Shown: positions 1 through 6,760 of the stretch, in pieces
Layout: each line of letters begins with the position of its first letter
Numbering within the stretch: position 1 is the first letter of the stretch
DNA from: Oligoflexia bacterium
Lineage (GTDB): Bacteria > Bdellovibrionota > JAFGOL01
Length of the DNA stretch: 10,047 nucleotides
Assembly: GCA_016926495.1 (NCBI GenBank)
Contig: JAFGOL010000251.1
Span: forward strand, 1-10,047
Direction: 5' to 3'
Translations under genes and position numbers: made by a program
Notes under the pieces: model-generated
What the model was told of the DNA's origin: nothing
Seen by the model: the letters and a program-made list of their open reading frames with translations, nothing else
Database searches by the model: none

Positions 1-1
1 A

Positions 2-154
2 ACTACAAAATATCTTAACAGCCTTGAAGAAGTTCTGTTTGACACATCCGATACACTTGAAAAAATTAGGGATACAATATCAGAACAGTTAATAGATAAT
101 GAAGAAGATTCAGCGTGTGTCGACGACAATGACCCCATATATTTTCATTATTAA
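2..154 (+). CDS. C-terminal end of a convergent hypothetical protein (5' truncated by window edge)
   Basis: This reading frame is open from the left edge to a TAA at 152-154 and gives 50 residues, ending in ...PIYFHY. It is the only one of the six frames open across this stretch. The visible part is strongly acidic, with clusters of Glu and Asp (for example NEEDS and VDDND), and its first half looks helical and amphipathic, possibly coiled coil. I recognise no family. It converges on infA, with 27 bases between the two stop codons. A frame of this length could stay open by chance in AT-rich DNA, so the call rests on the openness and the lack of any minus-strand alternative. Codon use, including AGG for Arg, does not clash with the neighbouring genes. 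Confidence 0.42.
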   Translation, partial: TTKYLNSLEEVLFDTSDTLEKIRDTISEQLIDNEEDSACVDDNDPIYFHY

Positions 155-181
155 TAAAAAGCGCTCGCCCGAAAATCTAAT

Positions 182-400
182 CTACTTCTCCCTGAATACT
201 ATGCGTCCCTTTGACAAATCATAAGGAGAAATCTGTACTCTTACCTTATCGCCCGGAAGGATCTTGATGTAATGCATCCGCATCTTGCCGGATATATGCG
301 CAAGGAGCTTATGACCGTTTTCAAGCTCCACCTTAAACATCGCGTTGGGCAACGGCTCAATAACAGTACCTTCAACCTCAAAATAATCGCTCTTTGACAT
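182..400 (-). CDS. infA: translation initiation factor IF-1
   Basis: IF-1 binds the A site of the 30S subunit during initiation and works with IF-2 and IF-3 to direct initiator tRNA to the P site. The protein is 72 residues, the usual length, and is a single S1-type OB fold. Recognisable segments are [10 protein letters not shown] (10-19), FKVELENGH (22-30), AHISGKMR (34-41) and the near-invariant C-terminal [13 protein letters not shown] (58-70). The ATG at 400 is preceded by a GGAGAGGA ribosome site. The gene lies 9 bases after map and is the last gene of the operon in this window. In most bacteria rpmJ and the alpha-operon genes would follow, but here a convergent reading frame follows instead. 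Confidence 0.97.
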   Translation of the reverse strand: MSKSDYFEVEGTVIEPLPNAMFKVELENGHKLLAHISGKMRMHYIKILPGDKVRVQISPYDLSKGRIVFREK

Positions 401-409
401 ATTCCTCTC

Positions 410-1168
410 CTATCTTGGTTCCGTAAGAATAAAAGTGCCCTTATTCGTTACGGCTATTGTATGCTCAAAATGGGCTGAAAGCGAACCGTCGGATGTTACC
501 GCGGTCCAGCCGTCCTTTAAAATTTTTATTTTGTGGTTTCCGCAATTAACCATGGGCTCTATCGCTATGGTCAGCCCGTCTTTAAGCAGAATTCCGGAAC
601 CGGGAGATCCGTAATTGGGGACCTGCGGAGACTCGTGGACGCTTCTGCCTATGCCGTGCCCGACGAAATCGCGGACAACGGAAAACCCGTTGCTTTCAAC
701 GTGCGACTGTATGGCGTGCGAAACATCGTACAGCCTGTTACCTACAGTGGCCATCCGTATTCCCTCATGCAAAGCTTCCTCGGTAACCCTTACAAGCTTT
801 TCAGCCTCGGGGCTGCCTTTTCCCACTATCACCGATATAGCGGCGTCGCCGCAATAACCGTTGTATACAACGCCGAAATCAACGCTGACTATATCGCCTT
901 TTTTTATAAACCGCGTTTTGGACGGTATCCCGTGTACGATCTCGTCATTGATTGAAACACAAATCGAGGCCGGAAAACCCATGTATCCCAAAAAGGCCGG
1001 CTTGATATCATCATAATGGCCGTTAAGGTACTGCAGGGCCATTTCTTCTACATCAAGTGTGCTTATGCCCGCCTTTATATTCTCCCTGAGGTGTTCCAGG
1101 ACACTTGCGACTATAAGGCCGCTATGCCTCATACACCCGATCTCGTCCTGCGATTTATAAAATATCAA
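410..1168 (-). CDS. map: type I methionine aminopeptidase
   Basis: This cytosolic metalloprotease removes the N-terminal Met from nascent proteins after deformylation. It is 252 residues with the pita-bread fold and no N-terminal extension, as in bacterial type Ia enzymes. All five metal ligands are present: D97 (in SVDFG), D108 (in CGDAA), H171 (in GHGIGR), E204 (in IEPMV) and E235 (in FEHTI). H79, in the VHGIP motif, is the conserved catalytic-site histidine. These positions match the E. coli numbering. The start is TTG at 1168, overlapping the adk stop as TTGA. The first helix (SQDEIGCMRHSG, 6-17) is conserved in the family, so the internal ATG at codon 13 is too late. The ribosome site before the TTG is weak, which suggests coupling to adk translation. 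Confidence 0.96.
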   Translation of the reverse strand: MIFYKSQDEIGCMRHSGLIVASVLEHLRENIKAGISTLDVEEMALQYLNGHYDDIKPAFLGYMGFPASICVSINDEIVHGIPSKTRFIKKGDIVSVDFGVVYNGYCGDAAISVIVGKGSPEAEKLVRVTEEALHEGIRMATVGNRLYDVSHAIQSHVESNGFSVVRDFVGHGIGRSVHESPQVPNYGSPGSGILLKDGLTIAIEPMVNCGNHKIKILKDGWTAVTSDGSLSAHFEHTIAVTNKGTFILTEPR

Positions 1169-1809
1169 AGATCCAGTTCCCTGACCTGTCTGATCATGTC
1201 GTCAGGATTAGTTGAAGCGTCAATCTCAAGCAGTAAATCCATATTCCTGTAAAATTCTATAAGCGGCGCCGTAAGATCATTGTACGCGCTCAGCCTGTCC
1301 TTAACGACTTCCTCGGTGTCATCCTTGCGGTGCATGAGCCCGGAACCGCATTTATCGCAAATACCGTCCTGTTTTGGAGGCATATTCTTGAGATGATATA
1401 TGGTCCCGCATTTCGTGCACGACCGCCTGCCCGTTATCCTGTCGACAATCAGCGAGGACGGGACATTAAGCAATACAACGCCGTCCAGTTCGAGGGATTG
1501 TTCCGCGAGTATGTTATTCAGGGCCTCGGCCTGCTTTATGGTCCTGGGGAACCCGTCAAGTATGAAACCGTTTTTCACGTCCGGTTTTGAAAAGCGTTCC
1601 CTTACCACCTCTATGGTAACTTCGTCAGGGACAAGGCTGCCTGATTTAATGTAGCCTTCCGCCTTTTGTCCGACGGCTGTTTTATTCGCGATAGCTTCCC
1701 TGAACATATCCCCTGTGGATATATGCGCTACTTCCCATTCGGATTTGAGTCTTGTGGCTATCGTGCCTTTTCCGCTTCCCGGCGCACCAAGGAGAATTAC
1801 CGAGCTCAT
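1165..1809 (-). CDS. adk: adenylate kinase, zinc-binding long form
   Basis: Adenylate kinase catalyses ATP + AMP = 2 ADP and sets the cytosolic adenylate balance. The 214-residue length is that of the long-LID bacterial type. The P-loop GAPGSGKGT is at 8-16, the AMP-binding and catalytic segment DGFPRT at 85-90, and the LID-domain arginine segment DRITGRR at 123-129. The LID carries four cysteines, C131, C134, C151 and C154 (CTKC...CDKC), a structural zinc site as in Gram-positive and many other bacteria and unlike the E. coli enzyme. The ATG at 1809 overlaps the secY stop as ATGA, and its own stop overlaps the map start. A place between secY and map is common outside gammaproteobacteria. Confidence 0.97.
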   Translation of the reverse strand: MSSVILLGAPGSGKGTIATRLKSEWEVAHISTGDMFREAIANKTAVGQKAEGYIKSGSLVPDEVTIEVVRERFSKPDVKNGFILDGFPRTIKQAEALNNILAEQSLELDGVVLLNVPSSLIVDRITGRRSCTKCGTIYHLKNMPPKQDGICDKCGSGLMHRKDDTEEVVKDRLSAYNDLTAPLIEFYRNMDLLLEIDASTNPDDMIRQVRELDL

Positions 1810-3119
1810 CCCCGTCTTCCCCTCAGCCTGGCATTCTTCATGAAGCCGTCATAATGCCTTGTGATAAGGTATGACTCTATCTGTGACACGGTATCAAGCG
1901 CGACGCCTATAAGTATAAGAAGCGATGTGCCGCCGAAATAGAAAGGCACCTTGAATTTTGAGATCATTATCTCCGGCAACACGCAGACAGCCGCTATATA
2001 CAGCGCGCCCGCCAGTGTTATCTTTGTAAGCACCCTGTCTATGTAGTCTGAAGTGCTTTTTCCGGGACGGATTCCGGGGATAAAACCGCCGTGGCGCTTG
2101 AGATTCTCGGCGACATCGACGGGATTAAAAGTAACAGCGGTGTAAAAATACGTAAAAAATACTATAAGGCCGACGTAAACCATCATGTAAACCATGGATC
2201 CGCTCTGCATTACTTCCTTAAGCGCGTTGAAAAACGGATGATCAATATACTGCGCTATTGTGGCGGGAAAAATTATAATCGAAGAAGCGAAAATGGGCGG
2301 AATAACCCCGGCTGAATTTATTTTAAGAGGAAGATGCGCGCTCTGTCCGCCGTAAAGCTTCCTGCCTATTACCCTTTTCGCGTATTGCACCGGTATCCTT
2401 CGCTGCGCCCTTTCCATGAAGATTATAAAGGCGATTACCGCAATCATAACCGCGAGAATGAACAGCGCGGCAAACGCGGTAATCTGACCGGACTTCATCA
2501 GCGAGAGTGAATTTGAAAATCCGCTCGGTATGCCCGCAGCTATACCGGCGTATATGATAAGCGAAATACCGTTGCCTATGCCCCTTTCCGTTATCTGCTC
2601 TCCGAGCCACATTATAAACGTGGTGCCCGTTGTCAGCGTTATTATTGTAAGGAACTTGAAGTAAATTCCCGGGTTCAGCACAACAGGCTCGCCCGCGGGC
2701 CCCTTCATGCTCTCAAGGCCAGTCGCTATAAACAGACCCTGCACTATGCAGAGAACAATGGTACCGTACCTTGTATACTGTGTTATTTTTCTTCTGCCGA
2801 GATCGCCTTCCTTTGAAAGCTTTTCCAGCGCCGGAACAACAACCGTAAGAAGCTGCATTATAATTGAAGCGCTGATGTACGGCATAATACCGAGGGCAAA
2901 AACGGAAAATCTTTTCAGGGCTCCGCCGGAAAACATGTTAAAAATACCGAATATTGTACCGCTCGCCCTGTCAAAAAAGGCAGCGAGCGCCGCAGTGTCT
3001 ATACCGGGGGTCGGCACGTGAGCGCCGAGCCTGTAAATTGCCAGAATAAAAATGGTGAATAATATTCTTTTTCTCAGTTCAGGGATCTTGGAAATGGACG
3101 CGCCGGCACCGGTACTCAA
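1806..3119 (-). CDS. secY: preprotein translocase channel subunit SecY
   Basis: SecY forms the membrane channel of SecYEG, which exports unfolded preproteins driven by SecA or co-translationally by ribosomes. The protein is 437 residues with about ten hydrophobic segments. Visible family features are the N-terminal helix IPELRKRILFT (12-22), the plug region with FNMFSGGALKR (60-70), ITERGIGNGISL (176-187) near TM5, the cytoplasmic loop RRIPVQYAKR (240-249) and the C5 loop GGFIPGIRPGKST (344-356) that contacts SecA and the ribosome. The C-terminus is short and basic. The start is TTG at 3119, overlapping the rplO stop as TTGA, with a GGAGGTGA ribosome site at an ideal distance and no ATG nearby. 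That overlap suggests translational coupling to rplO. Confidence 0.97.
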   Translation of the reverse strand: MSTGAGASISKIPELRKRILFTIFILAIYRLGAHVPTPGIDTAALAAFFDRASGTIFGIFNMFSGGALKRFSVFALGIMPYISASIIMQLLTVVVPALEKLSKEGDLGRRKITQYTRYGTIVLCIVQGLFIATGLESMKGPAGEPVVLNPGIYFKFLTIITLTTGTTFIMWLGEQITERGIGNGISLIIYAGIAAGIPSGFSNSLSLMKSGQITAFAALFILAVMIAVIAFIIFMERAQRRIPVQYAKRVIGRKLYGGQSAHLPLKINSAGVIPPIFASSIIIFPATIAQYIDHPFFNALKEVMQSGSMVYMMVYVGLIVFFTYFYTAVTFNPVDVAENLKRHGGFIPGIRPGKSTSDYIDRVLTKITLAGALYIAAVCVLPEIMISKFKVPFYFGGTSLLILIGVALDTVSQIESYLITRHYDGFMKNARLRGRRG

Positions 3120-3562
3120 TTAATCACCTCCGCCTTTCCGCCCGCCTTGCTTATTTTTTCCACGGCTGACTTTGAAAATTTATGGGCTTTAACCGTATAA
3201 GCCTTTTTAATTTCCCCGTTGCCCAGTATCTTTACGCTGGAGGATTCGGATGCGGATATTATTCCCATCTCCACAAGGAGTTCCGGCGTAATTTCCCGGT
3301 CATTGGGCATGGAGGCTATTTTGGAAACATTAATAAGCGAGTACGAAGTTTTAAAAATATTATTGAAGCCGAACTTGGGAAGCCTTCTCTGCAAGGGCAT
3401 CTGTCCGCCCTCAAACCCGACCTTGTGATAACCGCCGCTGCGCGCCTTCTGGCCCTTGTTACCCTTTGTAGCCGTTGAGCCGTGTCCGCTTCCGTTGCCT
3501 CGTGCCAGTCTTTTGTTTTTCCTTTTTTCGCCCTTTGCGGGCCTCAGTTCTTCCAGTCTCAT
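3116..3562 (-). CDS. rplO: 50S ribosomal protein L15
   Basis: L15 is a late-assembly 50S protein whose extended N-terminal arm threads into 23S rRNA. It is 148 residues, the normal length. The first 60 residues are rich in Gly, Lys and Arg ([14 protein letters not shown] at 21-34, KGQKARSGG at 36-44), followed by the family-typical [16 protein letters not shown] (51-66) and a compact C-terminal domain ending near [10 protein letters not shown]. The ATG at 3562 overlaps the rpmD stop as ATGA, and its TGA overlaps the secY TTG start. Its place just before secY is the standard spc-operon position. Confidence 0.97.
   Translation of the reverse strand: MRLEELRPAKGEKRKNKRLARGNGSGHGSTATKGNKGQKARSGGYHKVGFEGGQMPLQRRLPKFGFNNIFKTSYSLINVSKIASMPNDREITPELLVEMGIISASESSSVKILGNGEIKKAYTVKAHKFSKSAVEKISKAGGKAEVIN
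3124..3131 (-). promoter_or_regulatory. Shine-Dalgarno site of secY (TTG start)
   Basis: GGAGGTGA, fully complementary to the 16S rRNA anti-SD core, lies 4 bases before the TTG at 3119. It sits inside the last codons of rplO. The strength of the site supports TTG as the true secY start. Confidence 0.85.
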
Positions 3563-3750
3563 AATTCAACCTCTACCATGTGAATTACCTTGTTGATCAT
3601 TCCCCTTACACAAGGCGTATCTTCAAGCACTACCTTTTTATTCATCCTGGTCAGACCGAGCCCCTTAACCGTGGCCTTTACCCTGTCCGTAGTGCCTATG
3701 GGACTCTTAACCAGTTTTACCGTCAGTGTTTTTTTCTTTTTCGCCGTCAT
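3559..3750 (-). CDS. rpmD: 50S ribosomal protein L30
   Basis: L30 is a small 50S protein, 63 residues here against the usual 58-62. The fold core is visible as [11 protein letters not shown] (9-19), then [19 protein letters not shown] (28-46) and [14 protein letters not shown] (49-62). The N-terminal run of lysines is a few residues longer than usual. The ATG at 3750 is 16 bases after the rpsE stop, with a modest GGGAG site. Its stop overlaps the rplO start. Some bacteria lack L30, so its presence is mildly informative. The rpsE-rpmD-rplO order is canonical. Confidence 0.95.
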   Translation of the reverse strand: MTAKKKKTLTVKLVKSPIGTTDRVKATVKGLGLTRMNKKVVLEDTPCVRGMINKVIHMVEVEL

Positions 3751-3766
3751 TTCACCATTCTCCCGA

Positions 3767-4270
3767 TCAGTTGTTCAGCCCACCAAGATCAACGCCTCTG
3801 GCCTTTGCGTAAGATTCGGGATCCTTCATTTCAAGGAGTCCCTGAATTGTTGCCTTTACAACATTATGCGCATTCGTTGAACCGATGCTCTTGGTTAATA
3901 TATTTTTGTAACCCGCTACCTCCAGCACGGCCCTTACGGCTCCGCCGGCGATAATACCGGTACCTTCCCTTGCGGGTTTCATGAATACTTTTCCGGAACC
4001 GAAGCGGCCCAGGTATTCATGAGGTATTGTACCGTTGATAATGGGAACCTGCACCAACGATTTTTTGGCTTTTTCGGTCCCCTTCCTTATGGACTCCGGA
4101 ACTTCGGCTGCTTTTCCGAGGCCGTACCCGACTTTTCCGTTTCCGTCGCCGACCACAACAAGAACGGAAAAACCGAACCTTTTTCCGCCTTTTACAACCT
4201 TGGAAACCCTGTTAATACAAACTATTTTTTCCGAATATTCCACTATCTTTTCAGTACCGAGTTCTGACAA
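3767..4270 (-). CDS. rpsE: 30S ribosomal protein S5
   Basis: S5 is a 30S protein near the mRNA entry site that contributes to decoding accuracy and mRNA unwinding. At 167 residues it is the normal length. The N-terminal dsRNA-binding-like domain includes [16 protein letters not shown] (19-34) and [17 protein letters not shown] (38-54). The C-terminal domain carries [19 protein letters not shown] (99-117) and [12 protein letters not shown] (130-141). The start is TTG at 4270, preceded by GGAGGTG. The conserved domain begins about residue 10, and no nearby ATG or GTG would keep it whole. It lies 15 bases after rplR. Confidence 0.97.
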   Translation of the reverse strand: MSELGTEKIVEYSEKIVCINRVSKVVKGGKRFGFSVLVVVGDGNGKVGYGLGKAAEVPESIRKGTEKAKKSLVQVPIINGTIPHEYLGRFGSGKVFMKPAREGTGIIAGGAVRAVLEVAGYKNILTKSIGSTNAHNVVKATIQGLLEMKDPESYAKARGVDLGGLNN

Positions 4271-4274
4271 ATTA

Positions 4275-4281
4275 CACCTCC
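4275..4281 (-). promoter_or_regulatory. Shine-Dalgarno site of rpsE (TTG start)
   Basis: GGAGGTG lies 4 bases before the TTG at 4270 and sets the rpsE start. It falls in the 15-base gap after the rplR stop. Confidence 0.82.
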
Positions 4282-4285
4282 GATA

Positions 4286-4663
4286 TTAGAATTCCAGCCC
4301 GGCTTCCCTGGCCGAATCGGCCAGCGCCTTCATGGAACCGTGATATTTATACCCGTTTCTGTCGAATACGACTTTTTTAATATTTTTCTTACCCGCAGCC
4401 TCTGCGCAGAATTTACCCATCTTTTTAGCGCCTTCCACGTTTGCCTTTATCTTGCCCTTAAGCTCCTTCTGCATTGTCGAGCACTGCAACATGGTGTGCC
4501 CGGCGACATCGTCTATGAACTGGACTATAAAATGATTGTCGCTCCTGAACACGTTCATCCTCGGCACTTCAACGGAACCGCCCAGAGTACGCCTGATCCT
4601 TTTTTTCCTGTGAAACCTCGACACATATCTCTGGTTAGTAACATTTCTAACCTGTTTTGACAT
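4286..4663 (-). CDS. rplR: 50S ribosomal protein L18
   Basis: L18 binds 5S rRNA and helps anchor it in the central protuberance with L5. The chosen start gives 125 residues with a basic N-terminal tail (FHRKKRIRRTLGG, 17-29), then PRMNVFRSDNH (34-44) and the characteristic C-terminus VVFDRNGYKYHG (98-109) and ALADSAREAGLEF (113-125). Two in-frame ATG codons exist, at 4669 and 4663. The AAGGAGG site ends 2 bases before the first, which is too close, and 8 bases before the second, so 4663 is preferred. The other choice adds only Met-Lys. The gene lies 16 bases after rplF. Confidence 0.95.
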   Translation of the reverse strand: MSKQVRNVTNQRYVSRFHRKKRIRRTLGGSVEVPRMNVFRSDNHFIVQFIDDVAGHTMLQCSTMQKELKGKIKANVEGAKKMGKFCAEAAGKKNIKKVVFDRNGYKYHGSMKALADSAREAGLEF

Positions 4664-4671
4664 TTTCATAT

Positions 4672-4678
4672 CCTCCTT
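4672..4678 (-). promoter_or_regulatory. Shine-Dalgarno site of rplR
   Basis: AAGGAGG lies 8 bases before the ATG at 4663 but only 2 before the upstream ATG at 4669. The spacing favours the inner ATG. Confidence 0.75.
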
Positions 4679-4679
4679 A

Positions 4680-5231
4680 CTACTTTCCGCCCACTACAGC
4701 CTTACCGACTTTTCTCTTCACGACTTCACCGGTATACCTTATGCCTTTTCCCTTGTAAGGTTCCGGAGACCTGACCTTTCTGATCTGTGCGGCTACTTCG
4801 CCGAGCAAACCCTTGTCACAGCCTTCAAGGGTAATAACGTTTGTTTTCTGGTCAACCGAAGCCTTTATACCCTCGGGAATAAAAAACTCAACGGGGTGGG
4901 AATAGCCCACGTATAATCCGAGCATATCCTTTCCCCTCATCTGCGCCCTGTAGCCTACGCCGATTATTTCAAGTTCCTTTTTAAATCCTGTTGAAACTCC
5001 CTTGACCATGTTGTTGATAAGCGCGCGCGTAAGGCCGTGCTGTGCCCTTGCGCTTCTTTCGTCGTTCTTCCTGGTTACAAGCAGTTGTCCGTTGCTGTTT
5101 TCAACACCGGTCAGTACCGGTATGTTAAGGGATAAAGTTCCCCTGGGCCCCGCAACGGTAATCAGGGAACCTTTTATATCCACGTTCACTCCGCTTGGTA
5201 CCGGTATCGGCATTTTACCTATCCTAGACAT
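4680..5231 (-). CDS. rplF: 50S ribosomal protein L6
   Basis: L6 sits near the factor-binding centre of the 50S subunit, close to the sarcin-ricin loop. It is 183 residues, slightly above the usual 176-180, and begins with the typical MSRIGKMPIPVPSGV. Two repeated L6 domains are seen. The first includes VAGPRGTLS (26-34), and the second includes IIGVGYRAQMRG (89-100) and the signature RSPEPYKGKGIRY (154-166). The C-terminus runs on a little beyond the signature as a basic, glycine-rich tail. The ATG at 5231 follows a GAGGAG site, and the 24-base gap after rpsH is the longest intergenic gap in the block. Confidence 0.97.
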   Translation of the reverse strand: MSRIGKMPIPVPSGVNVDIKGSLITVAGPRGTLSLNIPVLTGVENSNGQLLVTRKNDERSARAQHGLTRALINNMVKGVSTGFKKELEIIGVGYRAQMRGKDMLGLYVGYSHPVEFFIPEGIKASVDQKTNVITLEGCDKGLLGEVAAQIRKVRSPEPYKGKGIRYTGEVVKRKVGKAVVGGK

Positions 5232-5255
5232 ATCAAAAATCTCCTCTGTAATAAA

Positions 5256-5648
5256 CTACCAGACCTGGCAGATTGGTTCTCCGCCGACCCTCAGTTTGCC
5301 CGCCTTTTTATGCGACATGATCCCCTTGGAAGTTGACAGTACGGTAACTCCGTATCCGCCAAGGGCCTTTGGAATACTGTCGACTGAAGAATATATTCTT
5401 TTGCCCGGCTTGCTTACCCTGCACAGGTTGGTTATGGCAGACCGGCCTTTATCGTCGTACTTAAGATAAATCTTTATAACCCCGTGAAACTTGTCACTCT
5501 CGCTGTAGTCGGAGATGAAACCTTCCTCCTTGAGCAGCCTGACTATTTCCAGCTTCATCTTGGAACTAGGAACGGCAACCCTGGGCAATTTCGCCATGCA
5601 GGCATTCCTGATCCTGGTGAGTAAATCTGCAATTGGATCATGTAACAT
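5256..5648 (-). CDS. rpsH: 30S ribosomal protein S8
   Basis: S8 is a primary binder of the 16S rRNA central domain. In E. coli it also represses spc-operon translation by binding at the rplE start, but no such element was identified here. The 130 residues match the family length. The start DPIADLLTRIRNA (4-16) and the signature STSKGIMSHKKA (105-116), followed by GGEPICQVW at the C-terminus, are diagnostic. The same frame stays open upstream into rpsN, but the ATG at 5648 has AAGGAGG just before it and starts exactly where family members do. It lies 14 bases after rpsN. Confidence 0.97.
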   Translation of the reverse strand: MLHDPIADLLTRIRNACMAKLPRVAVPSSKMKLEIVRLLKEEGFISDYSESDKFHGVIKIYLKYDDKGRSAITNLCRVSKPGKRIYSSVDSIPKALGGYGVTVLSTSKGIMSHKKAGKLRVGGEPICQVW

Positions 5649-5662
5649 ATAAAAAATCCTCC

Positions 5663-5848
5663 TTACCAGCTTGCCTTTATGACTCCGGGTATCTCTCCCT
5701 TTAACGCGAGGGACCTGAAGCAAAGCCTGCACATATCAAATTTTCTTAAATATCCTCTGGGACGACCGCAGATTTTACACCTGTTACGTTTTCTTATGGA
5801 AAACTTCGGTATCCTTTTCATTTTTTCAAACATACATAATCTAGCCAA
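5663..5848 (-). CDS. rpsN: 30S ribosomal protein S14, zinc-binding (type Z) form
   Basis: S14 acts late in 30S head assembly next to S3 and S10. The 61 residues match the short zinc form exactly. The four-cysteine zinc site is C24, C27, C40 and C43 (CKIC ... CRLC), and the C-terminus [11 protein letters not shown] is the family ending. The start is TTG at 5848, reading M-A-R-L. It has GAGGAGG 10 bases upstream and gives the canonical length. The first in-frame ATG (5833) would remove five residues and sit 25 bases from that site. A longer frame runs up into rplE but has no family support. Zinc-free paralogues used under zinc starvation are not in this window. Confidence 0.95.
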   Translation of the reverse strand: MARLCMFEKMKRIPKFSIRKRNRCKICGRPRGYLRKFDMCRLCFRSLALKGEIPGVIKASW

Positions 5849-5858
5849 CTTTAAAAAT

Positions 5859-5865
5859 CCTCCTC
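5859..5865 (-). promoter_or_regulatory. Shine-Dalgarno site of rpsN (TTG start)
   Basis: GAGGAGG lies 10 bases before the TTG at 5848, in the 19-base gap after rplE. It selects TTG over the in-frame ATG at 5833. Confidence 0.8.
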
Positions 5866-5867
5866 TT

Positions 5868-6407
5868 TTATTTTCTGAACGGCATACCGAATTCACGCAG
5901 CAGCGCCCGGCTTTCGTCGTCCGTTTTTGCCGAGGTGACAATGGTAATGTTCAAACCCCGCACCTTTTCTATTTTGTCGTAATTAATCTCGGGAAAAACG
6001 ATCTGTTCCCTGAGACCTATGGTGAAGTTTCCCCTTCCGTCAAAAGCCTTGGGGGAAAGCCCGCGAAAGTCCCTGACCCTCGGTAACGCTATGTTCATCA
6101 GCCTGTCAAGGAATTCATACATCTTCTGCTTCCTTAAAGTAACCGCAACGCCCAGCTTCTGTCCTTCCCTGAGCTTAAAACTCGCGATGGATTTTTTCGC
6201 CTTGGTAATAACCGGCCTCTGGCCCGTAATTGCCGCGATTTCCTGCTGGGACGCGTCAAGCACCTTGGGATTAACAAGGGCATCCGACGTGGAAAGATTA
6301 ACGACAATCTTTCTCAGCTTCGGTACCTGCATAATATTCTTATATTTGAATTCCTTAATAAGACTGGGTACTATTTCCTTCTTATACCTTTCAAACAACC
6401 TTGCCAC
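5868..6407 (-). CDS. rplE: 50S ribosomal protein L5
   Basis: L5 binds 5S rRNA and forms the B1b bridge contact with S13 in the central protuberance. The 179 residues match the family length. Recognisable parts are [12 protein letters not shown] (26-37), [20 protein letters not shown] (61-80), the segment [20 protein letters not shown] (108-127) and a C-terminus ending [12 protein letters not shown]. The start is GTG at 6407, reading M-A-R-L-F-E-R-Y, with an AGGAG site upstream. In E. coli the S8 operator covers this gene start. Only 12 bases lie between rplX and rplE here, so any such element would have to overlap coding sequence. Confidence 0.97.
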   Translation of the reverse strand: MARLFERYKKEIVPSLIKEFKYKNIMQVPKLRKIVVNLSTSDALVNPKVLDASQQEIAAITGQRPVITKAKKSIASFKLREGQKLGVAVTLRKQKMYEFLDRLMNIALPRVRDFRGLSPKAFDGRGNFTIGLREQIVFPEINYDKIEKVRGLNITIVTSAKTDDESRALLREFGMPFRK

Positions 6408-6419
6408 GATCCTGACTCC

Positions 6420-6746
6420 TTATATATTCTGTCCGCATGTTCTGCAAAAACGGACTTTTTTATTTTCAACCTGTTTCAAACCCGTGCGAACGCCCTTGTT
6501 GCACTTTGTACAAAAAATCTGGACATTACTCGCTGAAAGCGGGGCTTCCCTGTCTACTATACCGCCGGCGGGATTGGTCTGGGTGGGCTTTGAGTGTTTT
6601 TTTATCATGTTGAGCTTTTCAACAATAACCCTGTTACCCTTGTCAATAACCCTCAATACCTTTCCGGATTTTCCCCTTTCGCGGCCGGCATTGATCATAA
6701 CAGTGTCGCCCTTTCGTACCTTGCTTTTTATTTTCTGTTCCTGCAT
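6420..6746 (-). CDS. rplX: 50S ribosomal protein L24 with C-terminal zinc ribbon
   Basis: L24 is one of the two assembly-initiator proteins of the 50S subunit and binds the 5' end of 23S rRNA. At 108 residues it is typical. The KOW motif region is at about 8-35 (VRKGDTVMINAGRERGKSG, 10-28), followed by VEKLNMIKKHSKP (42-54) and GGIVDREAPL (61-70). The C-terminus holds four cysteines, C79, C82, C101 and C104, in two CxxC pairs, a zinc ribbon found in many bacterial L24 proteins. The ATG at 6746 has GGAGG 5 bases upstream. A TTG four codons earlier overlaps that site and is not used. Confidence 0.96.
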   Translation of the reverse strand: MQEQKIKSKVRKGDTVMINAGRERGKSGKVLRVIDKGNRVIVEKLNMIKKHSKPTQTNPAGGIVDREAPLSASNVQIFCTKCNKGVRTGLKQVENKKVRFCRTCGQNI

Positions 6747-6751
6747 TTTTG

Positions 6752-6756
6752 CCTCC
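6752..6756 (-). promoter_or_regulatory. Shine-Dalgarno site of rplX
   Basis: GGAGG lies 5 bases before the ATG at 6746. The in-frame TTG at 6758-6756 overlaps the site, which rules it out as the start. Confidence 0.75.
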
Positions 6757-6760
6757 AATC

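Noticed and set aside
128..149. Inverted pair AATGA / TCATT near the left end
   Set aside because: It is only five base pairs with a 12-base loop, AT-rich, and inside the open plus-strand frame. It is likely chance.
155..175. Possible intrinsic terminator of the ribosomal operon
   Set aside because: A T-run follows a GC-rich segment, but no stem of useful length forms, so it is recorded as a finding about missing termination and not as a terminator feature.
533..955. 140-codon plus-strand frame antisense to map
   Set aside because: It is a shadow of map, whose metal ligands are all present in the minus-strand frame.
2323..2610. 95-codon minus-strand frame inside secY
   Set aside because: It is an out-of-frame reading of secY, rich in Arg and Tyr, with no plausible ribosome site. 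The secY frame is unbroken through it.
5663..5941. Longer version of rpsN starting inside rplE
   Set aside because: The extra 31 residues overlap conserved rplE coding sequence and have no counterpart in S14. The TTG at 5848 with a strong ribosome site gives the exact family length.
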